Origin: a virus
IMG/VR virus record: IMGVR_UViG_3300034103_001604
Span: 61,503 to 125,502 of that record
Strand: one strand, 5' to 3'
Length of the DNA: 64,000 nucleotides
In this document: piece by piece, positions 1 to 10,700 of the stretch
Numbering within the stretch: position 1 is the stretch's first letter
How the letters are laid out: each line of letters begins with the position of its first letter
Position numbers and translations under genes: made by a program
Notes under the pieces: model-generated
What the model was told of the DNA's origin: nothing
The model's input: the letters and a program-made list of their open reading frames with translations, nothing else
Database searches by the model: none

Positions 1-2
1 GA

Positions 3-533
3 AATAATGGAAAAAAAGCCGACGGAAGAAATGCTATTATTATTATGACTAGTAACCTCGGTGCTGTTGATGCTGAGAAAAATAGCGTAGGATTTGGTAA
101 TTTAGAAAGAGACGGTGATCCCAAAGACGCTGTTAATAGATTTTTTGCACCGGAATTTAGAAATAGACTTGACGGCATTGTTAAATTTGGTAAACTTGAT
201 AAACCGACTATGTCTAAAATTGTCAAGAAGTTTATTGAAGAACTTAATGCACTTATTAAAGATAAAAGTATTCATGTTAAACCTACCAATGAAGCAGTAG
301 AATTATTGATCGAAAAAGGATTTAATAGTAAAATGGGTGCAAGGCCCTTACAAAGAATTATCGATGAATTTATTAAGAAGCCAATGAGTAGAGAAATTTT
401 GTTTGGAAAACTTGTTAATGGAGGTATTGTAGAAGTTAATGTCGTAGATAATAATCTCAATCTTAATATTATTGATCCAATGCCAATTTCAAAAGTGAAA
501 GAAACAAATGAAAATTCAGAAACAAAAATCTAG
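3..533 (+). CDS. clpA: ClpA-like AAA+ unfoldase, C-terminal part (5' end outside window)
   Basis: The frame is open from the first full codon, so the gene starts before the window. The visible 177 residues begin in the ATPase core (IIIMTSNLGA, the sensor-1 strand) and continue with the arginine-finger region (FFAPEFRNRLDGIV) and the C-terminal small domain (KMGARPLQRIIDEF, FGKLVNGGIVEV), colinear with bacterial ClpA. ClpA unfolds proteins for ClpP or alone. A phage copy may remodel host or phage proteins; that role is inference. The gene overlaps the next one by 26 nt in another frame. An internal ATG at position 45 is not the start because clear homology lies upstream of it. Confidence 0.9.
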   Translation, partial: NNGKKADGRNAIIIMTSNLGAVDAEKNSVGFGNLERDGDPKDAVNRFFAPEFRNRLDGIVKFGKLDKPTMSKIVKKFIEELNALIKDKSIHVKPTNEAVELLIEKGFNSKMGARPLQRIIDEFIKKPMSREILFGKLVNGGIVEVNVVDNNLNLNIIDPMPISKVKETNENSETKI

Positions 534-1167
534 TAAATTATTTTATAAAAAGTACCCTTTTAAAATAGAATGTTTGTGTGCCGGAGCACATAAATTGTCA
601 TCGTATTACTATAAAAATAGTGGAGATTTATTATTCAATAAAACGGATAAACCAGAAGATAGAAAAAAAATAAAAGAATTTAGCGAAAAAACTAAGTTTT
701 TAAGTTCTATGAGTGATCTAAGAATCAGAACTGAAGGAGTTCATTTTAATATTTTTTGTATGAATTTTGAACAGGTAGAACACATTGAAAAAGAATTAAG
801 TCCATGGATTTCTGCAATTAGAGGTCCAACATCTAAAGAAGAACTTGAATTTTTATTAGAAAATGGGCCTAAAAAAATCCTTTGTGATCGACTTCCTAGA
901 AAAATTTTTAAATATAGGATATATTTTAAAAATAAATTTCCGCTAGATAAAAGACAGCAATTTCTTCAATGGGCTGAAAAAAATTACGATAAAATTTCGC
1001 TCAGTTATACCAGCAAAAGATGGATGCGTGGTGAAAGATCGTGGGCACAAGATCCATTTGGATATGTAAAAGATGACAAAAGTCTTAGCATGATCGGTCT
1101 TCAACTAAGCGGATTTGTTAAAAGTATTGATGAATTTGTCGAAAGGAATCAAGCATTGGTAACATAA
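508..1167 (+). CDS. Hypothetical phage protein, 219 aa
   Basis: I recognise no family. The protein is basic and lysine-rich, with aromatic-rich segments (KYPFKIECLCAGAHKLSSYY near the N-terminus, RWMRGERSWAQDPFGYV near residue 170). No signal peptide or membrane segment is visible. The ATG lies inside the end of the clpA-like gene (26 nt overlap), which suggests translational coupling. Base composition resembles its neighbours. Its stop codon overlaps the late-promoter-like motif of the following virion gene, so it closes the clpA-side transcription unit. Confidence 0.7.
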   Translation: MKIQKQKSSKLFYKKYPFKIECLCAGAHKLSSYYYKNSGDLLFNKTDKPEDRKKIKEFSEKTKFLSSMSDLRIRTEGVHFNIFCMNFEQVEHIEKELSPWISAIRGPTSKEELEFLLENGPKKILCDRLPRKIFKYRIYFKNKFPLDKRQQFLQWAEKNYDKISLSYTSKRWMRGERSWAQDPFGYVKDDKSLSMIGLQLSGFVKSIDEFVERNQALVT

Positions 1168-1178
1168 ATATATGTTAC
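1159..1178 (+). promoter_or_regulatory. Late-promoter-like motif inside an inverted repeat before a virion gene
   Basis: GTAACATA (1159-1166) and TATGTTAC (1171-1178) form a perfect 8-bp inverted repeat around AATA, and the next gene's ATG is at 1180. The motif CATAAATA (1163-1170), one base from the T4 late promoter TATAAATA, lies in the left arm and loop. A late transcript would start at about 1177 and lack the hairpin; a read-through transcript would contain it. Confidence 0.5.
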
Positions 1179-1179
1179 T

Positions 1180-1617
1180 ATGCCAGCACTAAGTCAAAGT
1201 TTAACATTTACACAAAATTCAACCAGTACTGTTCTACTCAGTTACCCCAATACAGGAACAACCGCCCTTACCTATATTAGCGACCGCATAAAAGGCGACG
1301 GCTATTATAACGGAAGTGGCGGTTTTCATACTGTTCAGTTACAAATTAGTGATTTTGTAGGAAAATTTTCAATTGAAGGTTCTCTTGCATCAAATCCAAC
1401 TTCAACTGACTGGTTTACAGTAGAGTTAGGATTGCCTAATAATCAAAGCATCGATACTTCAGGGTTGATCAGTGACGCTAATATTACTTCTATTCAATAT
1501 TCCACAGCAACAACTTTAGTTAAAACCTACAATTTTATAGGAAATTTAGTCTGGGTTAGAGCAAAAATTAGTGAATTTACAGAAGGTACTGTAAACAGCA
1601 TCAAATATAATCACTAG
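1180..1617 (+). CDS. Putative virion-associated protein, 145 aa
   Basis: A beta-rich protein dominated by Ser, Thr, Asn and Gly, without cysteine or charged clusters, as usual for phage decoration or fibre-associated proteins. The segment [20 protein letters not shown] resembles small virion proteins I recall from marine T4-like phages. That resemblance is from memory, so function stays at virion-associated. It is followed 10 nt later by two large fibre genes, supporting a structural role. No Shine-Dalgarno sequence precedes the ATG; the upstream inverted repeat with a late-type motif ends one base before it. Confidence 0.6.
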   Translation: MPALSQSLTFTQNSTSTVLLSYPNTGTTALTYISDRIKGDGYYNGSGGFHTVQLQISDFVGKFSIEGSLASNPTSTDWFTVELGLPNNQSIDTSGLISDANITSIQYSTATTLVKTYNFIGNLVWVRAKISEFTEGTVNSIKYNH

Positions 1618-1627
1618 GAATATACAA

Positions 1628-4600
1628 ATGGCCAAGCAAACAATTAACATAGGTACTGGTGAAACTTCAGGTGATGGCGAAAGTTTAAGATCTGCTTTTC
1701 AAAAAGTAAATTCCAACTTTGACGAATTATATATTACACCCGGTATTTCCGGACCAAGTGGACCGACTGGTGCAGCAGGAAGTAGTGGACCAACTGGTGC
1801 AGCAGGAAGTAGTGGACCAACTGGTGCAGCAGGAAGTAGTGGACCAAGTGGACCAACTGGTGCAGCAGGAAGTAGTGGACCAAGTGGACCAACTGGTGCA
1901 GCAGGAAGTAGTGGACCAACCGGACCTCAAGATTTTTCAGCAATATCGGAGCACGTTTTACCGGCAGCAGATTTAACCTACGATCTTGGATCTACCTCTA
2001 GTCAATGGCGTAGTTTGTATGTTGGCACAGGAACAATTTATATCGGTGGAATTCCTTTAAGTGTAACAACCAGTGGTTCTTTAACGATTAGTGGATCTCC
2101 TGTAGTTACATACAGCACTAGTGGTAATTTTGTTGTTAATGGTAACACAGTATTAGGCGGCGGTCTACATACTATCACTGTTCCAGCTGAAGTAGGTTCT
2201 ACTTACAAAGGCCTACACGTAGCCTATGGTAGAGTGCATTCTAACGGTAATTCCAGCGAACTTAATGTTAGTAAAATTGTCATACACAAACCAGCAGCAT
2301 CTACAGTAACCATAGACCCTGTAGGCAATCGAGATGATTTTCGAGTCAGCGAAATCAGCAGCAGTGATGTCCTTGCTATGTTTGTCTTATACGGCAATGT
2401 CAACGGTGCTAAACCTTTAACCGATTTACAGGCATTCGCTGAAGCAGCTATTGACACAGTTATTCTAGATGAGGGACAGGAAGGTGTGTATAACAGTGTA
2501 GAACAAATGAAAACATTGTTCTACGAAAATCATGAAACTCTAGCAGCAGCAGCAAATGGTCTAGACACTGACTTTGTATTTTATAGGACCAGCTTATCTA
2601 CACTTAATGGCGGCCCAACTGTAACACGTCAAGGTTCGGGAGCAGTATTTGATGTAAGTAATAACGGCGACGGAACTTATTCTATTGCGTCAATTGTTAA
2701 CAGCGGAACTAACTATCTACCAGGACATAGAATCAGCATATCAGGAGAAATATTTGGCGCTACTGTTGGTGCGGCATCTGCTATGATAGTAACCAACGGA
2801 CCTAATCTTAACTGGTCTAATACCGACGTATCTGGAGCCGACGGAATGGATTTCTCATTCACGGTAGACGAAAATGGTAATGCCACAGTTACTAATATTA
2901 CTAATGGCGGCACTGATAAGACTGTTGGATACACATTTACCTTACTAGGAACTGCATTAGGTCTAGCAACTCCGGCAGATGATATTAATTTTGAAGTAAC
3001 CGCAATTACTTTTGCTCCCTACGATGCCATAATCACAGTTACATCAGTGACTGATACTACTATTGTTGCTGTCGAAGTCACTGGCACTGCGCCAGACTCT
3101 AGTTCAACAGTTTATACAAATGTCACTGGCACAAACTATAATGTAGGTTCAGGATTTACTGTAGCCAGTGTATCCAGTAGTAGTATTAGTTCAAACAGTA
3201 TAGGAACTAACTATGTTGTAGGTGATGTCTTAACTCTATTAGGAGAAAACATCACCAACGGCACAACTCCAACAAACAACATTACTATAACAATCGACGC
3301 CGTTGACGGCCTTGGCCAAGCATATAATTATACTAGTTCAGGAACAATACCACAAGTTTGGCCAACTAATAATATCAACGACGGTGGTAACGATCAATAC
3401 GATACAGCCAACTATATTAGAACCAATCTTGCCGATCGAATATCCTATAACAATGGCGCGACTGTAGTAGACGGAACAGCAGCATTTGGCACAGGAAGTT
3501 CTTACAGTTTTGTTTACAACACCGGAACATTTGGTCTGTTTGCCACAGGAACTAGTGTTACCTTTGTCGAAACCAATGGTAACAGCGGTGCTGACAGCAA
3601 CAGCATTACTGATTCAGGACATATTTACGGTCCAAGCACAACAACATCAACCTATGACAATGCTGTTACACACCTTAATCTTGTAGGTGATGTTTATGCT
3701 GGTCCGCTGGTAACTTTTGTAAAAGCTGACAATACCAATACTGTTGACATTATAATCGCAGACGATGGTGATGGAGCAGGTGTTGGCATTACTAGAGGCG
3801 AAGAAAACGGTATATACAATCCGTATAGAGAAGACGGTTGGGACAGTGATGTTAGCCCTAGCGGCACACTATGGAACATAGATGGATGGAATGATTTAAG
3901 CAATGTAGAGTCAAGAACCTACAGAAACTTGTATGCAGCATTCGGCAATGGCGGATTAGGTAATAAGATTGTAGGCGCAGAGTGCGTGATGTATCTGCCA
4001 GACAACGGCAAATACTATGCCGTTAAATTTACTCAATGGACACAAGGTGGCGGCGGTGGATTTGCTTACACTCGCAGAGAACTAGATCTCGAAAGTCTAC
4101 AAGAAGGCATACGTTTCAACGACGGTTCTGTATTGAAATCCGCAGAAGGCATCGGTCGTGTTAAGTTAGAATCACCGGGCAATCGTAGAATTGAAGAAGT
4201 CTATGGATTTAAGCAAGTCGTAGTCACTGAAATAATTACTACTAATCTAACTGCTACAGCATCAAGAAGTGCGGTAAGCGAGAATAGAATCTGGGTCGAC
4301 ACTACTACAACTACAATAGATAATGTACTAAACAATTATACTCTTGCTGGAATTTGGGATAGTAATACTATAGAATTTAGTTTAGATAATGCCACTTGGT
4401 ACAAGTATAACGGTGGAATCAGCGCTGACGGGAACGAAAGAGCATATGGATTAAATCTTCCTGGTGGTATTTTAAACTACAACGCGGGTGATACGGTTTG
4501 GTTTAGATACAGCACAGGGGGAGAACCTGTGATATGGTGGGATAAGAATGAACTACCCGGAGGGGGAGGCTACTTCCGTGGTGCTGTTATAGACTATCAT

Positions 4601-4837
4601 GCCTACGATCGTAATGCAGGAACATTAGTTGGCACCATACACATTGTCGATGATAATGGTAACGAACATGTAGCCCACACCGAAGTTACTAGTGGTGGCA
4701 CTGAAAGTGAAAATGTAATACTGTGGCTGCAGGACAACGAAGGCCAACTCAAGTTTAGGCGTATAGACGGTGTCGGAACTACTATAAAAATACAGTGGAC
4801 TGCTAAAGTATTCTACGGTTCAGAAACTTGGGATTAA
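1628..4837 (+). CDS. Large tail fibre protein with collagen-like segment, 1069 aa
   Basis: The N-terminal 38 residues (start [20 protein letters not shown], then [14 protein letters not shown]) resemble the attachment end of fibre proteins in marine T4-like phages. Residues 39-101 are collagen-like Gly-X-Y repeats, probably a trimeric stalk. [17 protein letters not shown] motif, common in fibres, follows. The rest is a long beta-rich Gly/Thr/Asn region without recognised enzymatic motifs. AGGAA at 1616-1620 is a plausible ribosome site for the ATG at 1628. The next fibre gene follows after 15 nt. A receptor-contacting fibre is the best guess; the exact particle position is unknown. Confidence 0.75.
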   Translation: MAKQTINIGTGETSGDGESLRSAFQKVNSNFDELYITPGISGPSGPTGAAGSSGPTGAAGSSGPTGAAGSSGPSGPTGAAGSSGPSGPTGAAGSSGPTGPQDFSAISEHVLPAADLTYDLGSTSSQWRSLYVGTGTIYIGGIPLSVTTSGSLTISGSPVVTYSTSGNFVVNGNTVLGGGLHTITVPAEVGSTYKGLHVAYGRVHSNGNSSELNVSKIVIHKPAASTVTIDPVGNRDDFRVSEISSSDVLAMFVLYGNVNGAKPLTDLQAFAEAAIDTVILDEGQEGVYNSVEQMKTLFYENHETLAAAANGLDTDFVFYRTSLSTLNGGPTVTRQGSGAVFDVSNNGDGTYSIASIVNSGTNYLPGHRISISGEIFGATVGAASAMIVTNGPNLNWSNTDVSGADGMDFSFTVDENGNATVTNITNGGTDKTVGYTFTLLGTALGLATPADDINFEVTAITFAPYDAIITVTSVTDTTIVAVEVTGTAPDSSSTVYTNVTGTNYNVGSGFTVASVSSSSISSNSIGTNYVVGDVLTLLGENITNGTTPTNNITITIDAVDGLGQAYNYTSSGTIPQVWPTNNINDGGNDQYDTANYIRTNLADRISYNNGATVVDGTAAFGTGSSYSFVYNTGTFGLFATGTSVTFVETNGNSGADSNSITDSGHIYGPSTTTSTYDNAVTHLNLVGDVYAGPLVTFVKADNTNTVDIIIADDGDGAGVGITRGEENGIYNPYREDGWDSDVSPSGTLWNIDGWNDLSNVESRTYRNLYAAFGNGGLGNKIVGAECVMYLPDNGKYYAVKFTQWTQGGGGGFAYTRRELDLESLQEGIRFNDGSVLKSAEGIGRVKLESPGNRRIEEVYGFKQVVVTEIITTNLTATASRSAVSENRIWVDTTTTTIDNVLNNYTLAGIWDSNTIEFSLDNATWYKYNGGISADGNERAYGLNLPGGILNYNAGDTVWFRYSTGGEPVIWWDKNELPGGGGYFRGAVIDYHAYDRNAGTLVGTIHIVDDNGNEHVAHTEVTSGGTESENVILWLQDNEGQLKFRRIDGVGTTIKIQWTAKVFYGSETWD
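1742..1930 (+). repeat. Collagen-like coding repeat (27-bp unit plus 9-bp insertions)
   Basis: The unit encoding G-A-A-G-S-S-G-P-T occurs five times almost identically at DNA level, sometimes with an extra 9-bp G-P-S unit. It encodes fibre residues 39-101. Identity between copies suggests recent expansion or exchange by slippage or recombination, so copy number is likely to vary between relatives. Confidence 0.9.
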
Positions 4838-4852
4838 TTAGGGGCAAAATAA

Positions 4853-6922
4853 ATGACACGAGTAAGAAGACTAAACGTAAGTCAAGTTGAAGGTGGAGGA
4901 TCAAACGATAACAATACCAACAAAATTCGCCCCTACGGTGAACTTGCTCTTTATGTTGGTGATAACAATAAATTAGAACTGTTAATGTTTGACGGTGTTC
5001 GCACACATGTAAACAGCAAAGTTTTAAGCAAAGGCACATTCTACGGTGGAGATGCCGACAGCAGTGACGGATTAAATTATGATTCTATTAAATTAGTTCC
5101 TGATGAGTTCTTAAGACGAGACGGTAGTGACCAATATGTTATCATTGAACCTACAGGCGGCGAACCAGGACATGTTCACATTAGAGCAGGTGGCTCTATA
5201 GATTCTAGCACTGCCGACTTATTTTTAGGCGGTGAAAAAAATAATGTGCGTGTCAGTGACACTAATGATCGTGTGACTATTACCACAGATGCTGGTTTTG
5301 ACGATATTACACGCACTTGGACTTTTGACGCCAACGGTGATTTAGTGTTTCCCGGAGCAACTAGTAAAATAGGTGAAAGCGAACCTGGACTGGTAGTATT
5401 CAGCGATAACAGATTTGCCATATTAACCAACGCAGCTACTACATCAAGCCAATCTTGGATATTTGATACAGATGGCGATTTAACATTTCCTAGTAATCTG
5501 GTTATAACTCCTATAGGCGATTTTGCTCCAGTAACTGGAACATTCATTACTCAAGCTCCTGGTGAATTTTTAGGTATAGTTTCAACAGGAGACGGGGGTG
5601 GCAGTCAAATAGGTTGGGCAGAAAATGCCTTTGTTCCAGGTAGGACGGCCGCATTAGCATTTAATGCCGGTAATGCTGGAGATGTGGATATCATAACCGG
5701 TGACTACACAGGGACTGTTTATACTTGGATTTTTAGAGCAAATGGTATTCTAGAATTACCTGGCGGTGGGGAAATTACATCCAATGAAATCACCAATGAA
5801 GTATTTGGAACTACAACAACTTCTTTAACATTAGTTCCGGCTGGTGCAACTGACGCAGGTCAGCGTTTAGAAATATACTCAACTATCGGAGATGAAGGTA
5901 ATCATTTACATCTAACTTCTGGTAGCACATCTACTGAACTATATTTAGGTAATGATTCTCAATATGTTAAATTAGGCTCATCGGGTGAAATAGAAGTCAG
6001 TGCCCAAAGTGGATTGACGTTGCGTGGCGAAGGAGCAGGGTCTTATGCCTACCTAACATTACCAAACAATGTTGATTCGTCATCGACTATGGTAACATTG
6101 AACAATTCCAATGGTGATGTTTTAATACGAGCAGCAGAACCCAGTGACCCAGCTCCTCAACAATGGGCTTTTGGTAAAGATGGTAGTTTAAAATTTACAG
6201 ATGGCACATCAACTATTAGAGCTCTTAATACAACCACCGACGGCCTACCAGGATTGAGTTTATTTGCTCCAGAGAGAATATTCCTTGGCATTAGTGGCAC
6301 AAGCACAAATTGGAGTTGGGACTTTAGAAACTACGGTCAAAGTGACTACTCTACAGATAAAAAACCTGCGGTAATGTTGCCGGGCGGTAGCGTAATTGAG
6401 GAAGATCTAACAAATCCTCTATTGAATAATGGAATGGCGGGTCCATTGACCGTAAGCAGCCAAGATAACTTAACTTTAAGAACTAATACTTTAGACGAAG
6501 CGCAATCTCCGACAGCAACTTACGATTGGGTGTTCGGTAAAGATGGCGTCTTAACATTCCCTAACGATGATTTAACGGTTAGCAGTATTGAAAACGAGTC
6601 AAGAATATGGACAACGGCCACAGACATCACCGTATACCGCAACGGTCAAGATGGTTATGGCATAAAAGAAAATGAAGTAAGTGTCTATGTTAGTAACAGT
6701 AAAATCACTCAAGTTGTTCCAACAGGTTTAGAGATAGTCAACGGTTCATTAAAATTCCCAGACTCTACCATACAGACTACTGCTTTTATAATTGGAACTG
6801 CTCCACTAAGTTCCACATCTACAGGCACAGCAGGAACAATTGCATACGATGCAAGTTATTTTTATGTTTGCACCGCAACCAATAGCTGGCAAAGAATTGG
6901 TTGGGATCCAACACCTTGGTAA
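4853..6922 (+). CDS. Tail fibre-like protein with repeated W-x-F-G-x-L-x-F-P modules, 689 aa
   Basis: The protein is built of repeated beta modules with the core W-[TI]-F-x(3)-G-[DVI]-L-x-[FL]-P (for example WTFDANGDLVFP, WIFDTDGDLTFP, WVFGKDGVLTFP), spread along most of its length. The C-terminus (YFYVCTATNSWQRIGWDPTP) is typical of phage fibres ending in an aromatic cap. It has no enzymatic motif. It follows the collagen-containing fibre gene by 15 nt, so the two are probably co-expressed and may form one appendage. Whether it is distal fibre or part of a whisker-like structure cannot be told from sequence. Confidence 0.7.
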   Translation: MTRVRRLNVSQVEGGGSNDNNTNKIRPYGELALYVGDNNKLELLMFDGVRTHVNSKVLSKGTFYGGDADSSDGLNYDSIKLVPDEFLRRDGSDQYVIIEPTGGEPGHVHIRAGGSIDSSTADLFLGGEKNNVRVSDTNDRVTITTDAGFDDITRTWTFDANGDLVFPGATSKIGESEPGLVVFSDNRFAILTNAATTSSQSWIFDTDGDLTFPSNLVITPIGDFAPVTGTFITQAPGEFLGIVSTGDGGGSQIGWAENAFVPGRTAALAFNAGNAGDVDIITGDYTGTVYTWIFRANGILELPGGGEITSNEITNEVFGTTTTSLTLVPAGATDAGQRLEIYSTIGDEGNHLHLTSGSTSTELYLGNDSQYVKLGSSGEIEVSAQSGLTLRGEGAGSYAYLTLPNNVDSSSTMVTLNNSNGDVLIRAAEPSDPAPQQWAFGKDGSLKFTDGTSTIRALNTTTDGLPGLSLFAPERIFLGISGTSTNWSWDFRNYGQSDYSTDKKPAVMLPGGSVIEEDLTNPLLNNGMAGPLTVSSQDNLTLRTNTLDEAQSPTATYDWVFGKDGVLTFPNDDLTVSSIENESRIWTTATDITVYRNGQDGYGIKENEVSVYVSNSKITQVVPTGLEIVNGSLKFPDSTIQTTAFIIGTAPLSSTSTGTAGTIAYDASYFYVCTATNSWQRIGWDPTPW

Positions 6923-6932
6923 ATATTAAATT

Positions 6933-7415
6933 ATGCGTATACTAGACTTAATCGAATCAGATAATACTATTAGAACTGGAGATGTATTTGCTCTAGAGCT
7001 TGATAACGGACTTCTTATAGAATCTGTTATCGTTGGATTTATGAATGACGGAGTTGTTATTCAAGGTGATGACACGGTGTTATCATATCTATCACATACC
7101 CCTGTCCAAGAATCTATCACTAAATTTACAGAAATGCAACTGGCAATCATGGAGGGCGGTGGCAGTCTTGATGAAGCCGAATATCAAGGACGCAATGTTC
7201 AGTTAGGTAAACCCATGTCTGGTGATGTTAAAAAATCTAAAGTTTATGTAAAAGGTCCAAAAGGAAATGTTGTCAAAGTCAATTTTGGCGATAAAAAGAT
7301 GAAGATTAAAAAGTCTAATCCTAAACGTCGCAAAAGTTTTAGGGCTAGACATAATTGTGCTAATCCCGGGCCGCGGTGGAAAGCAAGATATTGGTCTTGC
7401 AGAGCATGGGAGTAA
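6933..7415 (+). CDS. Conserved phage protein with putative capsid-targeting leader, 160 aa
   Basis: The N-terminus MRILDLIE|S matches a T4-type capsid-targeting leader ending in a prohead-protease site (hydrophobic-x-Glu, here L-I-E). The C-terminal half is very basic (KVYVKGPKGNVVKVNFGDKK) and ends with a Cys/Trp motif, HNCANPGPRWKARYWSCRAW, that I recall as a conserved module in marine T4-like phage proteins. The basic tail fits DNA or scaffold contact inside the head. It starts the run of leader-bearing genes. Packaging inside the head is inference; no enzymatic motif is seen. Confidence 0.65.
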   Translation: MRILDLIESDNTIRTGDVFALELDNGLLIESVIVGFMNDGVVIQGDDTVLSYLSHTPVQESITKFTEMQLAIMEGGGSLDEAEYQGRNVQLGKPMSGDVKKSKVYVKGPKGNVVKVNFGDKKMKIKKSNPKRRKSFRARHNCANPGPRWKARYWSCRAWE

Positions 7416-7419
7416 TCTA

Positions 7420-7785
7420 ATGTTCTTAAAAGAATTTTTCAGCAAACCTATTGACATTGATCATAATCAAAAAAATAAAAATCAAATGCAAAATTTTGAC
7501 GATGACTTATTTTGGTTTATTTTAGATAATGATCGGTTGCATAAAGAACATTTTTTTCCAATTTCTAAAAAAATAAAATCATTAGACGAATGTGGCGATC
7601 GACAAATATACGAATTGTTTATGCCAATGGTCGTAGACGGTTGTAAAAACTTTTATGAAGACAAAAAAATGTCCGGTAGGATGAATAAAAAATTTCCTCA
7701 AGAAATGAGAGAAGGCATTTGTAAAAGGTTGTATGACCACTATTGTGAAAATTATGGTTTGAGAAATAAAAATGAAAATCTTTGA
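7420..7785 (+). CDS. Conserved phage hypothetical protein, 121 aa
   Basis: I chose the ATG at 7420, just after the previous stop, rather than an in-frame ATG at 7357 that would overlap the previous gene's conserved C-terminus. The N-terminus MFLKEFFSK resembles the neighbouring leaders but lacks a clear cleavage triplet apart from L-K-E at 3-5. The central part (DDDLFWFILDNDRLHKEHFF) and the C-terminal part with KKFPQEMREGICKRLYDHY are patterns I recall from other marine phages, with no known function. It overlaps the next gene's start by 14 nt. Confidence 0.6.
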   Translation: MFLKEFFSKPIDIDHNQKNKNQMQNFDDDLFWFILDNDRLHKEHFFPISKKIKSLDECGDRQIYELFMPMVVDGCKNFYEDKKMSGRMNKKFPQEMREGICKRLYDHYCENYGLRNKNENL

Positions 7786-10700
7786 AATTATAAATATCTT
7801 TCAAAATAAAAAATTAACTGAAGGCGGTAATGCTCAAGTCGCCGATAGAGATAATCCAGAGATTGTATATTCTGCTGAAAAAATTGATCTTGAAAAAACT
7901 AACAGAACTCAGGCTGCTAATTTAGTAAAACAAACAATTAATGCGTTGAATCAAAGTTTTCAATCCATTTATAAAGAACCAATTTTTGGAGAAGAATTAT
8001 TTAAATCAAACGAATATTTAAGCGGAAGTTCTAAACACTTTTTTAATACTGCTGGAATTTCAGATCAAGAATTTACAAAATATAAACAAAAAGTCGGCGA
8101 TATCGATGTACAATGCGATGTAGATCAAAAACCACAGATACAAAAATTTTTAGATGATCATTATAAACAACAGTTTGGTCCAGGAAGATTATTGGGATAT
8201 TCTTCTTCTGCGGAACAATTCAATTCAATTTTTCGTATCGACGAAATTGGACTAAATGTTCAAATTGATTTTGAATTTGGGCAATATGATAAAGAATTAG
8301 GTCACCCCACCGAATGGTATAAATTTAGTCATAGTTCAGAGTGGGACGATATTACCGCAGGCATTAAGGGTGTATTTCATAAATGGATTTACAGAGCATT
8401 ACCTGCTGCTAAAGTAACTCCAAAGCACATAGCAGCATATAAAGGCTCGGGAAAAAATCGTGCTATTAATATAGAACCAGAACCTACTCAATCAAAAGAT
8501 ATAAGTTTTGCAGTAGGAAGCAGTCAGGGAGGTGGAGCAAGTTATAAATTCTCTCCTTACTTAGATCCGCAAACTGGAAAACCTATGGATATAAAAGGTG
8601 TTCCTGTACAACAAGAATTGCCCAGCGCTCAAAGAACTTATATACAAAATTTAGATCAACAGTTCGAAATGTTTTTTGGAGTGCAGCCCAGCGGAAACGA
8701 TAAAACTTTACAAAAAAGTTATGTAGGGACTTTAGAACTAATGAACAAATATTTAGATCAAAGTCAAATAACTGCTGCATTTGAAGAATTTATAAAAATT
8801 TGTTTTGACGAAGCAGCACAGATGATCGATCGAGATAATCCAGAATCCGATGCTGAGGCAAAATTTGCCGCAATTGATAAAGGACTAGAAATTTTAAAAA
8901 TTTCAAACAAAAAACAATTACGAGATCAAGCAGTAGCAATGGCAAAAATATATTCAGATGAATATTTTGATTTACAACAATTTAAGAAATGGTTTGATAG
9001 TTTACCTAAAGAAAAACAAGATGCTATCAATGTAACCAGCAAAGGTGCTGCTAGAAAAGATATTCAGTATAATTCTCTTAGAAAAAAATTAAAAGCAGCC
9101 GGACAATGGCCTATTAATGTATTAACAGAAGAAGATGCCAAGCCAAATTATGGTAGGCAAGGTATTGAACACATTTATAGTCGTAGACCCGACGGTACTC
9201 CAAGTAGTACAGAAATGAAGCCTGCTGCATTCGTAGAATTATGCGACGAAATAGCACAACTAGGCGGAAATTTAGATAATATACAGATAAATTTAAAAGT
9301 CGACGGAATGGGTATGAGATTCGGTAAAGACGAATCTGGAGAGCCATTTTTTATTACTAGCAGTAGATCAGATCCAGTTAGATTAAAAGATGTAGGATCA
9401 TTCTTGGCTTATAATCAAGAATTAGTAAAAAAAGGTGAATTAGATCCGAACAGCGAATTAGGTAAAGCCGCAATTGCAAGAGCAATTAATTATGACAAGG
9501 CTGCTGAAACAATTTTAAAAAGTAAATTTATTCAAACTTTACCCCCCGACACAATTGTACAAGCAGAAATGATGTACGATTCGAATATGACTCCAGACAG
9601 TCAAGGATTTAAAACATTTGTTAATATTCCTTACGATGTAAAAAAATTAGGGAAAGTAATGACGTTGGCCCCGTTCATGGTTAAAAAGTATTCAACTAAA
9701 GAACGAATACCCGATGAACAAAATATAATTAAAAAATTACTATCAACAAGTGATTCTAACATTAAAATTATTTCAAACGAATTAGATCAATCAGGAATAA
9801 ATGTTGGTAAAATAATTGCTCCTGTTGTCAATTTGCCTGCAGATTTGCGGGCAACACTGACTAGCAGAAAACCAGCAGACAGAGCCATTAGAGATGCTCA
9901 AGTAATTCCTGTATTAGATAAAGCAAGGGCAGAATTAAGTAAGGCAATTATTGATAGTCCAAAATTAAAAGGTATGGATATGCTAGGCCCATACAACGAA
10001 GGTATTGTTGGAAACATGCCTAGTGGAAGACTATTTAAAGTTACAAGTCCCTTGATGAAAGAAAAAATATTACAAAAGCAATCATTTGGATCTGTTGAAA
10101 AAAGATCTGCGGTTGTTGCCATGGGTAGTTTTGCTGGACATAGAGGTCATGAACAGTTAATAAGTATTGCCATAGATAGAGCAAATAAAGAAGGAGCGAC
10201 TCCATTTGTATATGTAGGTGGTAAAGTAGGACCAGATGATCCATTTCCTGTAGAAACAAAATTAGAAACTCTTAGAAAACTATTTCCAGGAGTAGGCATA
10301 TTAAGTGTAGACGCACAATTTGATTTACAAACAGATAAAGCAACAATTGGTCAATTTGGTAAGAAAGTCGAATATGAACTAATGAAAAAACCGCCGTATT
10401 TTAATCATATTATTATAGCAGTAGGCGAAGACAGAAAAGCATTTGCAGATGGGTTAGTTGCATGGGCAACCAATAGATTTGGAAACCATCCAAATCTAAA
10501 GCATGTTAAATGGGAAGAAGATATAAGTTCTCGAAATGAAGAAGCAGGCGGAACTGGTGTAAGCACTACTCAAATGAGAAATGCATTAAAAACTATGCCT
10601 GAAAATCAAGCCCTTCAAATATGGAGCAAAGGTTTTAATGTAGAAAAATTAGGTGTTGAATATATCAAACACCTAATGGATGTTGCAAGAAAAAATATGA

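Noticed and set aside
1719-1976. Long open frames in other frames and on the minus strand across the collagen repeat
   Set aside because: They are by-products of a 27-bp repeat (a multiple of three keeps all frames open) and have no ribosome site or family likeness.
7789-7796. Exact TATAAATA
   Set aside because: It lies inside the three-module gene, just after its start codon and not before any other gene; likely chance in AT-rich sequence.
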